DNA of 13,035 nucleotides from Tychonema litorale BBK16 (GTDB lineage: Bacteria > Cyanobacteriota > Cyanobacteriia > Cyanobacteriales > Microcoleaceae), in assembly GCF_021648855.1 (NCBI RefSeq), contig NZ_JAKJHX010000051.1:19513-32547 (forward strand). The letters are read 5' to 3'. A program made the translations under genes and the position numbers. The notes under the pieces were generated by a model. The model made no database searches. It was not told the origin of the DNA and saw only the letters and a program-made list of their open reading frames with translations. Below are positions 6,454 to 12,512 of the stretch, in pieces; positions within the stretch are counted from its first letter, which is position 1, and each line of letters starts with the position of its first letter.

Positions 6454-6621
6454 ATGGATATGCCTATAAGTCTAAGCGTGGAACAGCAGTTCAAACTGCA
6501 AGTGTTGCGAGAACAAGTCAAAACCTTAAGTCAAAACGAAGCCCAGGAATATCTCCTAGAGGTTATGCGACAAAACATGGTTAAAGAAAACCTGTTGAAG
6601 TTTTGGATTAAAAAAGGCTGA
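6454..6621 (+). CDS. nblA: NblA, phycobilisome degradation adaptor
   Basis: A 55-aa protein of the NblA/Ycf18 family. NblA forms small helical dimers that bind phycobiliproteins and hand them to a Clp protease during starvation. Seen: SLSVEQQFKLQVLREQVK (residues 6-23), matching the family's L-S-x-E-Q-Q-F signature, then SQNEAQEYLLEVMRQNMVKE and a C-terminal KFWIKKG. It is slightly shorter than the usual 58-65 residues; the C-terminal target-binding end is basic and ends early. The helix-turn-helix layout is retained, so it should be functional. It is transcribed divergently from cpcS, with a leader of about 90 nt after a strong candidate promoter. The gene is followed by a 14-bp palindrome and then the 3' end of a convergent gene. 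Confidence 0.93.
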   Translation: MDMPISLSVEQQFKLQVLREQVKTLSQNEAQEYLLEVMRQNMVKENLLKFWIKKG

Positions 6622-6673
6622 TCAGTAGGTTAACCGAATTGAATATCAAATCCGAAAATGCGATCGTTGTTAG

Positions 6674-6702
6674 ATACCCGATTTCTTAAAGAAGTCGGGT
6701 AT
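6674..6702. terminator. 14-bp palindrome between convergent genes, possible bidirectional terminator
   Basis: ATACCCGATTTCTT (6674-6687) pairs with AAGAAGTCGGGTAT (6689-6702), with one G-U pair on one strand; the loop must open the innermost pairs. It lies 53 bp after nblA and 26 bp from the end of the opposite gene. No T-run follows on either strand, so classical intrinsic termination is doubtful. The sequence resembles a common dispersed palindrome of Oscillatoriales genomes (from memory). Confidence 0.5.
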
Positions 6703-6727
6703 TGGTGTGTGCTGATTGTAGCTAATA

Positions 6728-8047
6728 TTAATTCCTTTTAGTAGTTGGTGAGGCTAAGGGTTGGCTCTTATTTTTAGGTCGATTGGGCTTATTTTTAGTG
6801 TCTGGCTTTGGTGGCGGTGGGGGAGGAAAAGTAGCAGCACGTCTAGGTATTTGTAGCGCTGTTCGGAATGCAGAAATCGGGAAAAAAGTTCTAAATCTAG
6901 ACAGCCTATCCTCAAGAGATTCCGGCGCATCTTCCCATAAACTTTCGTAATAGAAGAAAGCGACACCTAATCCATATTGTTGGACAGCGCGCACCTGGGA
7001 TTGAATTTGCTGCATCGATACAGGGCGATTTCTCAAACCAGTCATAATCCCAACTCCTGTAGGAATTTTTTTCTGGGTTTCTTGCATTTCTGGACGATTG
7101 ATTTTACTAATAAACGATTCTAAATCGGGACGGTAAACTTGCACGATTAGTTCGTCAGCAATATCCAAACGCACCCAAGCTAGCCAATCTTGCAAGTGAT
7201 GCTTATAAGCAAATTCGTAGTAATTGGGAGAAATTGAGAAGATTGCATTGGGTTTGACTGCTTTCACTGCTTGATTTAATTGGGACATAAAAGCCGTAAT
7301 TTTATTAGCCCGCCACCTTACCCAAGCTGGATCATCAAAGTTAGTTGGAGGAGCTTTTTTGGTTTCTTTTGTGTATAGCGCAACTGTATAGGCATCGTAG
7401 CCAAATTCCGATGGCAAACTCATGTGATCGTCAAATTGAATGCCATCACCGTTATATTGAGTAGTGACTTCTAGTACAAGTTCGGTAATGAATTTCTGCA
7501 CTTCTGGATGAAATGGGTTGAGCCATACTACTTCACCACCAGCACCATTTGATGTTTGACTACCGTCCTGTTTTTGGGTTAGCCAGTCGGGATTGTTTAA
7601 TGCTAATTCCGAAGTTGGAGGAGCCATAAAACCAAACTCAAACCAAGGAATTACTAGCAATCCTTGGCGGTGAGATTGAGCTATTAAATCTGCGAGCATA
7701 TCTTGTCCATCTAAGCCTCTGTAAACAAAAGGTTGAATATCTTTGTTCTGCGCTACAGCACTAGGATACATTACATAACCAGAATTCCAAACTACGGGAT
7801 AAATCGTGTTGAAATTTAACTGTTTGAGTTTACTGACAGCATCTGCTACTTTTCGTTTATCTCTGAGGATGTCTTTGTCATTTGTTGTCATCCAAACTCC
7901 ACGGATTTCCTGACGGGGTTCTTGAGATACCGCAGACATCGAGAAATTGTTGGCGACTAATATTAGAATGAATGAAACTGCAAACAGAAGCGGGAGAAGA
8001 GATTTTGTCGATCGCAGCCAACCGCGAGAAATGATGCGTAATGTCAT
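6728..8047 (-). CDS. Exported glycosyl-hydrolase-like 10 (GHL10, DUF187-type) protein
   Basis: A 439-aa protein. Residues 1-40 form a signal peptide or N-terminal anchor: a basic start with several Arg, then a hydrophobic stretch LLPLLFAVSFILILVA. The TIM-barrel GHL10 domain covers about 46-390. Its signatures are EIRGVWMTTND (47-57), FNTIYPVVWNSGYVMYPS (79-96), LVIPWFEFGF (131-140), WLNPFHPEVQ (175-184), GDGIQFDDHM (200-209), whose acidic pair is the likely catalytic region, FSISPNYYEF and GVAFFYYESLWE (361-372). The C-terminal 35 residues are Pro/Lys-rich with a run of six or more Pro, possibly a wall-contacting or linker tail. Family members are predicted to act on envelope or extracellular polysaccharide; the substrate is not known here. 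It stands alone, with nblA converging on its 3' end. Confidence 0.9.
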   Translation of the reverse strand: MTLRIISRGWLRSTKSLLPLLFAVSFILILVANNFSMSAVSQEPRQEIRGVWMTTNDKDILRDKRKVADAVSKLKQLNFNTIYPVVWNSGYVMYPSAVAQNKDIQPFVYRGLDGQDMLADLIAQSHRQGLLVIPWFEFGFMAPPTSELALNNPDWLTQKQDGSQTSNGAGGEVVWLNPFHPEVQKFITELVLEVTTQYNGDGIQFDDHMSLPSEFGYDAYTVALYTKETKKAPPTNFDDPAWVRWRANKITAFMSQLNQAVKAVKPNAIFSISPNYYEFAYKHHLQDWLAWVRLDIADELIVQVYRPDLESFISKINRPEMQETQKKIPTGVGIMTGLRNRPVSMQQIQSQVRAVQQYGLGVAFFYYESLWEDAPESLEDRLSRFRTFFPISAFRTALQIPRRAATFPPPPPPKPDTKNKPNRPKNKSQPLASPTTKRN

Positions 8048-8201
8048 AATGTTGAATGGTGAGTTAGCTATTTAAACGCACCCTGACTTAATTTCGTGAT
8101 AAGATTTATTCTACAGTCTACAGCTATTTGTGCTGATTTCCGAATTGATTGATGGAAATTGCTGGGTTCAGCAGTTGCGATCGCGCTCTAGCCTATAATA
8201 T

Positions 8202-8464
8202 TTGATACACAAAATATCCATCCCACAAGATTTAGTTTTAATTGGCGGCGGTCATAGTCATGCTATCGTATTAAAACTGTTTGGCATGAACCCAATACTG
8301 GGAGTACGTTTGACTCTGATTAGCGATACTTAGGGCTAATTGGTACTGGGAATAAAAGTGCGATCGCCTCTCGTGGCAACTTCATGTGGGAATCGCCCTT
8401 ACTATGGTACTGGAAAGATTGGATCGATCGCAAATTCATGAAAATATTTAGCAATAAAAATTAG
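8202..8464 (+). pseudogene. Remnant of FAD/NAD(P)-dependent oxidoreductase (SelD-associated NDH-2-like), middle deleted
   Basis: The 5' part reads [15 protein letters not shown], then [18 protein letters not shown], before a stop at 8331-8333; GGGHSH is the dinucleotide-binding start of the oxidoreductase that in many cyanobacteria is fused to selenide,water dikinase. From 8330, in another frame, the sequence continues as [25 protein letters not shown] and WYWKDWIDRKFMK, ending at TAG (8462-8464). These are the known C-terminal motifs of the same oxidoreductase domain. Some 270-300 residues that should lie between are missing, and the two pieces meet out of frame at about 8330. The pseudogene is thus an internal deletion. 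The 5' end is approximate (TTG at 8202; a stop lies just upstream). No SelD domain follows. Confidence 0.85.
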
Positions 8465-8508
8465 TAAAGCTATATTATAGTAGTACAACCAGGAATGAGT
8501 AACCAATA

Positions 8509-9171
8509 ATGATGTTCAGAAAAATTGGATTTTGGCTACTTTGGATTGCCTTTAGCACCTACGCTTTTGTATTTGCACCTCCAGACAGCCCAGAAACTAT
8601 CACACTAATTACCAACCTTTCCACTGGCAAAGTAGCAGACATCAACCCTTTGATTGTCGCCTTATTCAACATCATGGGAATTTGGCCACTAATCTATAGT
8701 TGCGTCTTATTTACTGACGGTAGAGGACAAAAAATACCTGCATGGTTATTTGCTACCTTATCCTTTGGTGTCGGCGCATTTGCCTTATTGCCTTATCTAG
8801 CCCTGCGCGAACCTAATCCAGAATTTTCAGGCAAAAAAAATGTCTTTTTAAAGATATTAGATTCTCGTTTTACTGCAATTTTATTAACATTAGGTGCTGC
8901 TGCTTTAGTTGCATTAGGTCTAACAAAAGGCGATTGGTCAGATTTTATTCAACAGTGGCAGACTAGCCGTTTTATTCACGTAATGAGTTTAGATTTCTGT
9001 ATGCTTTCTCTGTTGTTTCCCGCATTGTTGGCAGACGACATGACCCGCCGAGGAATGCAGAGCACTACAGCCTTTTGGGCGATAACATTAGTTCCATTGT
9101 TCGGCCCGCTAGCTTATCTATGTACGCGCCAACCATTGCCAGAAAATGCTGTTAAAACTGTTACAAATTAG
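8509..9171 (+). CDS. Six-helix integral membrane protein, DUF2834-like
   Basis: A 220-aa protein with about six predicted membrane segments: 7-23, 47-69, 78-98, 120-138, 155-174 and 186-206. A conserved-looking cytosolic or lumenal patch, SLDFCMLSLLFPALLADDMT followed by RRG (160-182), and a GPLAYL segment near the end recall cyanobacterial proteins annotated as DUF2834; I hold that name only tentatively. No catalytic motif is seen. It begins 45 bp after the end of the decayed oxidoreductase, and two ATG codons stand in tandem at the start. An AGGA at 8491-8494 is too far (14 nt) to be a strong binding site. The downstream C26 hydrolase is 120 bp away, so co-transcription is possible. Function unknown. 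Confidence 0.8.
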   Translation: MMFRKIGFWLLWIAFSTYAFVFAPPDSPETITLITNLSTGKVADINPLIVALFNIMGIWPLIYSCVLFTDGRGQKIPAWLFATLSFGVGAFALLPYLALREPNPEFSGKKNVFLKILDSRFTAILLTLGAAALVALGLTKGDWSDFIQQWQTSRFIHVMSLDFCMLSLLFPALLADDMTRRGMQSTTAFWAITLVPLFGPLAYLCTRQPLPENAVKTVTN

Positions 9172-9228
9172 ACAGTATTGCTGACGATCATCAGTTTAAT
9201 CTAGGACTCAATCCAAAGTAGTTATACA

Positions 9229-9290
9229 AGAAACAGGCAAGATGCCTGTTCCACAATATTTAGAAACAGGCTTTCCGGGCTGTTCCACAA
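9229..9290. repeat. Two tandem palindromic repeats ending one base before a start codon
   Basis: Unit 1 (9229-9256) and unit 2 (9262-9290) share AGAAACAGGC on the left and CTGTTCCACAA on the right with different centres. Unit 1 contains the perfect hairpin AACAGGCA-AGA-TGCCTGTT. Inverted copies lie at 11137-11163 (27 identical bases to 9232-9258) and 10473-10501 (25 of 29 identical to unit 2). Unit 2 ends 1 nt before the ATG of the C26 gene, so that gene has no Shine-Dalgarno sequence and its leader is repeat-derived. Confidence 0.88.
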
Positions 9291-9291
9291 A

Positions 9292-10026
9292 ATGAAAAAG
9301 TTTCCGATCATTGGCATCACAACATACAACCGCTGTCAAGCAGGCGAATATCGCTTAAATGGAGCTTATATTGATGCAGTACAGGCAGCAGGTGGCATCC
9401 CGATTTTGTTACCACCCAATCAATTAAATCCAGCTAGTATTTTTGATGCAGTAGACGGTTTGATTTTTTCCGGTGGGGGAGATATTAATCCAGAACTTTA
9501 TGGCGGTTTGCTCGATCGCACAGTTTACGCGATTAATGCAGAACGTGATAGTTTTGAACTAGGCTTAGCCAAGCTAGCTTTGAGAGCTAACATACCAGTG
9601 TTGGGGATTTGTCGCGGAATGCAAATCCTGAACGTAGCCAGCGGAGGCAGTTTGGTCACTCACGTACCGGATGCTTACGGAGATGAGATTAGTCATGGGG
9701 CGGGAATTCCTCCTCGTGCGATCGAGCATACCATTGAAATTGAACCCAACAGTCGGCTAGGAAAAATTATGGGAACAACTTCAACAACAGTTGTTTCTTG
9801 GCATCATCAAGCAGTGCGAAAGGTAACATCTAATTGGAAAATTGTAGCCGATGCACCTGATACTTTGGTGGAAGCAATGGAGCATCAAAATCACCCTTGG
9901 ATGATCGCAGTGCAATGGCATCCAGAAATGTCACCAAAATGTTCCGTAAATTCTCAAATTTTTCGAGCTTTCGTGCAAGCAGCCGCTGCAAAATTTGTTG
10001 TTAGTTATAAATCCGACGTTCGGTAG
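9292..10026 (+). CDS. Class I glutamine amidotransferase-like hydrolase (peptidase C26, PuuD-like)
   Basis: A 244-aa cytosolic enzyme of the gamma-glutamyl hydrolase / gamma-glutamyl-GABA hydrolase family, which cleaves gamma-glutamyl amide bonds. Seen: PIIGITTYNR (5-14), GLIFSGGGDINPELYGG (56-72), RDSFELGLAKLALRANIPVL, the nucleophile elbow GICRGMQ with Cys107, SWHHQAV (169-175), and WHPE with His210 and Glu212 completing the catalytic triad. All three catalytic residues are present and the length is normal. Possible substrates include gamma-glutamyl-GABA or related gamma-glutamyl compounds, but no putrescine-pathway neighbour is present, so the substrate is open. Palindromic repeats lie at both ends: the 5' leader is two repeats up to the ATG, and the last codon and stop sit in another palindrome, so the terminal SDVR may be repeat-derived. 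Confidence 0.9.
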   Translation: MKKFPIIGITTYNRCQAGEYRLNGAYIDAVQAAGGIPILLPPNQLNPASIFDAVDGLIFSGGGDINPELYGGLLDRTVYAINAERDSFELGLAKLALRANIPVLGICRGMQILNVASGGSLVTHVPDAYGDEISHGAGIPPRAIEHTIEIEPNSRLGKIMGTTSTTVVSWHHQAVRKVTSNWKIVADAPDTLVEAMEHQNHPWMIAVQWHPEMSPKCSVNSQIFRAFVQAAAAKFVVSYKSDVR

Positions 10027-10056
10027 GGACATGGCAATGCCGTGTCCCTACCGAAC
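10018..10056. repeat. 19-bp palindrome overlapping the C26 gene stop codon
   Basis: Arms 10018-10036 and 10038-10056 pair at 18 of 19 positions, the last as a G-U pair, around a single central A. The core GGACATGGCA/TGCCGTGTCC recurs perfectly at 12401-12421. The left arm encodes the last residues and the TAG stop (10024-10026) of the hydrolase. No T-run follows, so it is a dispersed repeat rather than a clear terminator, although it may protect the transcript end. Confidence 0.85.
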
Positions 10057-10239
10057 ATCTGTACTTTGTCCACCATTTTACTCACGATGAGATGCCAAAT
10101 CGGTCAGGTGATGGGAATTTAAAATGGGGAATATTGAACAATTTTAACTCCAGATTTCCCAATTTTCAGGGGAATATCGCTGTGGGCGACGGTTCCCTGA
10201 TTTTTTGGGGTTAGCTTAACCTAAACGCTTGACGATAAG

Positions 10240-10367
10240 TTTTCCCGGACGATCCGGATCTTTTTCTCAACTTTTACGTCTAGCTGTGCAGAGACCTAAT
10301 TGCCTAGCTGTTCGTAAGCTGGCATGAGCTGAGCCTACCTTTGACTAAGGGTGGGCTCTTTATTTAT
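10240..10367 (+). ncRNA. Candidate small non-coding RNA upstream of an orphan terminator
   Basis: The segment contains successive hairpins: 10245-10257, then GCC(T)AGCT-loop-AGCTGGC at 10302-10323 (7 bp with one bulge), then the terminator stem 10331-10358. No open frame precedes the terminator and the C26 gene ends 300 bp upstream with its own palindrome. The 5' end is a guess. I do not recognise it as tmRNA, SRP RNA, 6S RNA, Yfr1 or a known riboswitch. It could alternatively be the 3' untranslated tail of the hydrolase transcript. Confidence 0.35.
10331..10367 (+). terminator. Rho-independent terminator with no gene directly upstream
   Basis: GAGCCTACCTTT (10331-10342) pairs with AAGGGTGGGCTC (10347-10358) over 12 bp including two G-U pairs, loop GACT, followed at once by TTTATTTAT (10359-10367). 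The wobble positions favour folding of the plus-strand RNA. It is the best intrinsic terminator in the window. Confidence 0.75.
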
Positions 10368-10766
10368 GTTATGAAGTGTGTTTAGGCGATGATGATCTGT
10401 GCATTACACCATTTTAACTGGCACACTGCGGGGCATTGATTCCTGTTTGATGGACTAATCATTGTGTTGAAGTTGTAGAACAGGCCGGAAAGTCTGTTAC
10501 TGAAATAGGCGCAAGATCTCAATGACGTAAGGTTTTAAGTCTAACAGCAATCTCGGTAAAGTGAACAATCAAAAGTTTGTTCAAATGCCTTATTATGTAA
10601 GTAATTTAACAATTTGCTGTTTGAAAATCTGCTATTAATAGAACAAGTTGGCAAAACTCAAAGCTAGCTTTCGGAAAATCTTTCAGCATTTACCGGAAAA
10701 TGCCGACAGCAAAATCAAGTATTTTAAGTCTAGTGTGCGATCGACCTTTTGGCAAAACAATACTTT

Positions 10767-10772
10767 GGGAGG
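10767..10772 (+). promoter_or_regulatory. Ribosome binding site deciding the start of the 114-aa gene
   Basis: GGGAGG ends 5 nt before the ATG at 10778. The earlier in-frame ATG at 10700 has no such site, so the shorter protein is preferred. Confidence 0.75.
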
Positions 10773-10777
10773 CTTGG

Positions 10778-11122
10778 ATGAACTATACATTTGAAATCCT
10801 GGGCGTGTCTTCAACTTTATGTTTTTTCAACCAACAGCAGGAATTATTGCAACACCAGCATTCAGCAGGTGTAGAATACTTGGGAAATCGGAAGTGTACC
10901 CTAGATTCTTTTGTCGCATCAGTGGAGACAGTTTCGCCAAACCGCGGCTGGGATGTCGATGGAGTCGTAGACACCGTAATTAGCTTCTGGATGAACAACT
11001 CCGAAAGCATCAATTATTGGAAATGCAGATTACAAGATGCAGGTACCGAAAACTTGTTAGTCGCCAGAGTCGGTGATATCAAGTCATTGCAAGCTGCATT
11101 TGAATCATTGCTTGGCAAATAG
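10778..11122 (+). CDS. Unrecognised small conserved-looking protein, 114 aa
   Basis: I do not recognise the family with confidence. The protein begins MNYTFEILGVSSTLCFFNQQ and has no signal peptide or membrane segment. It looks like a compact alpha/beta domain: two early beta-type stretches with FFNQQQELLQHQ, then GVEYLGNRKCTLDSF, SPNRGWDVDGVVDTVISFW in the middle, and an amphipathic C-terminal helix DIKSLQAAFESLLGK. Three cysteines (15, 40, 83) are scattered and suggest no metal site. Starting at 10700 would give 140 residues, with a 26-residue extension lacking recognisable features. A good binding site at 10767-10772 supports the short form. It stands alone between non-coding DNA and an ABC permease gene 189 bp downstream, separated by a palindromic repeat. 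No function is proposed. Confidence 0.7.
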   Translation: MNYTFEILGVSSTLCFFNQQQELLQHQHSAGVEYLGNRKCTLDSFVASVETVSPNRGWDVDGVVDTVISFWMNNSESINYWKCRLQDAGTENLLVARVGDIKSLQAAFESLLGK

Positions 11123-11136
11123 ACATCGACGATATT

Positions 11137-11163
11137 TATTGTGGAACAGGCATCTTGCCTGTT
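11137..11163. repeat. Inverted copy of the AACAGGCA palindromic repeat
   Basis: The reverse complement of these 27 bases is identical to 9232-9258, including the asymmetric flank CCACAATA outside the hairpin arms. The hairpin arms are 11145-11152 and 11156-11163 with a 3-nt centre. It lies 15 bp after the stop of the 114-aa gene. Confidence 0.9.
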
Positions 11164-11311
11164 CAAGACTGGCAATTCTTGCGATGTCTAATCGTAAGAT
11201 GGGAAAATTGGCAAGAGGCTGATACCATTCATTTTATTGCATTTTATTTCTTCCTTCTTCCTTCTGCTATAAAATCAACTAGCCATTGCCAATTTCCCGT
11301 TCCTCAACCCT

Positions 11312-12337
11312 ATGTCTCGCTCCAAAGCCCTACAATCTTACATTGTTGTCCGCCTACTCCTGGCACCGCTGATGTTGTGGACAATCACCACAGCCGTATT
11401 TTTGCTGCTACGGGCTACTCCCGGCGACCCCATCGATGCTATTCTCGGCTCACGAGCACCCGCAGCCGCCAAAGCAGCAATGCGAACCCAACTTGGTCTC
11501 GACGCACCCTTGTGGCAACAATATCTCAAATACATTCAAGACTTGTTCAGCTTAAATTTAGGAACCTCCATCACCACTCGTGGACAAACCGTGTGGCAAA
11601 TTATCGGGGATAATTTCCCCGCCACCGTGGAATTAGCAGTTTGCAGCATGGCCATAGCTTTAATTGTTGGCATCAGTATCGGTTCCTTAGCAGCATCTCG
11701 CCCCAACACTATTTTCGATGTTCTAGGCCGTTTGTTTGGGATCATTACTTACTCATTACCAGCTTTTTGGGCCGGCATGGTATTGCAATTAATTTTTTCC
11801 GTGCAGTTAGGTTGGTTTCCCTTGGGAACTCGTTTTCCTGTCACATTAACCGCCCCTGAAGGTTACACCGGACTTTACACAATAGATAGTCTTCTAAGTG
11901 CTAATCTTGGTCAATTCTTGATTTCTTTGCATTATTTAGCACTACCAAGTTTAACATTAGGCATTCTTTTGAGTGGCATTTTCGAGCGCATTGTCAGAGT
12001 TAATTTGAAACAAACTTTACAAGCAGATTATGTCGAAGCAGCTAGAGCTAGAGGCATTCCCGAATTGCAGATTTTATGGAGTCATGCCCTCAAGAATGCT
12101 CTAATTCCTGTGATCACAGTTTTGGGATTAACTTTTGCGGCACTGTTGGGCGGTGCTATTTTAACAGAAGTGACTTTTTCTTGGCCTGGGTTGGCAAATC
12201 GACTTTATGAAGCGATTAGTTTGCGGGACTATCCAACTGTACAAGGAATTGTGGTATTTTTTGCGGGAATTGTCGTGGTTGCTAGCATCGTCATTGATAT
12301 TTTGAATGCCTACATTGATCCGAGAATTCGTTACTAA
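11312..12337 (+). CDS. ABC transporter permease, DppB/OppB family
   Basis: A 341-aa inner-membrane subunit of a peptide/nickel-type ABC importer. Membrane segments lie at about 9-31, 106-128, 138-160, 205-225, 262-288 and 312-335. Seen: the N-terminal TTAVFLLLRATPGDPIDAIL (26-45), typical of DppB, the periplasmic region after it with QLGLDAPLWQQYLKY, the EAA loop EAARARGIPELQILWSHALK (242-261) that contacts the ATPase, and the C-terminal GAILTEVTFSWPGLANRLYE (281-300) and DYPTVQGIVV. All family landmarks are present and the length is normal. Its usual partners (DppC-type permease, ATPases, binding protein) are not adjacent: downstream is a secreted repeat protein. A TATAAA at 11268-11273 could be a -10 element; no clear Shine-Dalgarno is seen. 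The substrate cannot be told from a permease alone. Confidence 0.93.
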   Translation: MSRSKALQSYIVVRLLLAPLMLWTITTAVFLLLRATPGDPIDAILGSRAPAAAKAAMRTQLGLDAPLWQQYLKYIQDLFSLNLGTSITTRGQTVWQIIGDNFPATVELAVCSMAIALIVGISIGSLAASRPNTIFDVLGRLFGIITYSLPAFWAGMVLQLIFSVQLGWFPLGTRFPVTLTAPEGYTGLYTIDSLLSANLGQFLISLHYLALPSLTLGILLSGIFERIVRVNLKQTLQADYVEAARARGIPELQILWSHALKNALIPVITVLGLTFAALLGGAILTEVTFSWPGLANRLYEAISLRDYPTVQGIVVFFAGIVVVASIVIDILNAYIDPRIRY

Positions 12338-12400
12338 ATCAATACTCATGTTAGAACCGCTCAAAGAAACCTAGACAAAGTCCTGTATGAGGGGAGCTGC

Positions 12401-12421
12401 GGACACGGCAGTGCCGTGTCC
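12401..12421. repeat. Perfect palindrome GGACACGGCA-G-TGCCGTGTCC
   Basis: Ten-bp arms around one base, followed by CTAC. The right half TGCCGTGTCCCTAC is identical to 10038-10051 in the repeat at the end of the C26 gene, so the two belong to one dispersed family. It lies 64 bp after the permease stop without a T-run. Confidence 0.85.
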
Positions 12422-12512
12422 CTACTTGAAAATATTGACTTTAGGATGAGGACAATTTATAGTTTCTGGGCAATACTGGAGCAAATACACTTGAATAGTT
12501 TAGGTAAAACCG

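Larger units (their letters stand above)
10057..10777. other. Long non-coding stretch
   Basis: About 720 bp without a credible gene on either strand. It holds a weak hairpin with a T-run (CCGGA-CGA-TCCGG, 10245-10257, then ATCTTTTT), a hairpin at 10302-10323, a strong intrinsic terminator at 10331-10367, a diverged inverted copy of the AACAGGC repeat at 10473-10501, and the inverted repeat GAACAA/TTGTTC at 10563-10582. The upstream part of the open frame starting at 10700 is treated as untranslated. The presence of a terminator with no gene before it suggests a transcribed RNA. Confidence 0.6.

Noticed and set aside
10245..10265. Intrinsic terminator with T-run
   Set aside because: The stem is only 5 bp and three bases separate it from the T-run, so it is mentioned only as a hairpin within the non-coding stretch.
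10700..10777. 26-residue N-terminal extension of the 114-aa protein
   Set aside because: No ribosome binding site precedes 10700, whereas GGGAGG stands 5 nt before the ATG at 10778.
9229..11163. Insertion sequence or transposon with inverted ends
   Set aside because: Inverted AACAGGC copies flank ordinary genes and there is no transposase; these are separate short dispersed repeats.
11155..11613. 152-codon plus-strand open frame overlapping the permease start
   Set aside because: It is low in protein-like features, starts inside a repeat and overlaps the well-defined DppB-type gene in another frame.
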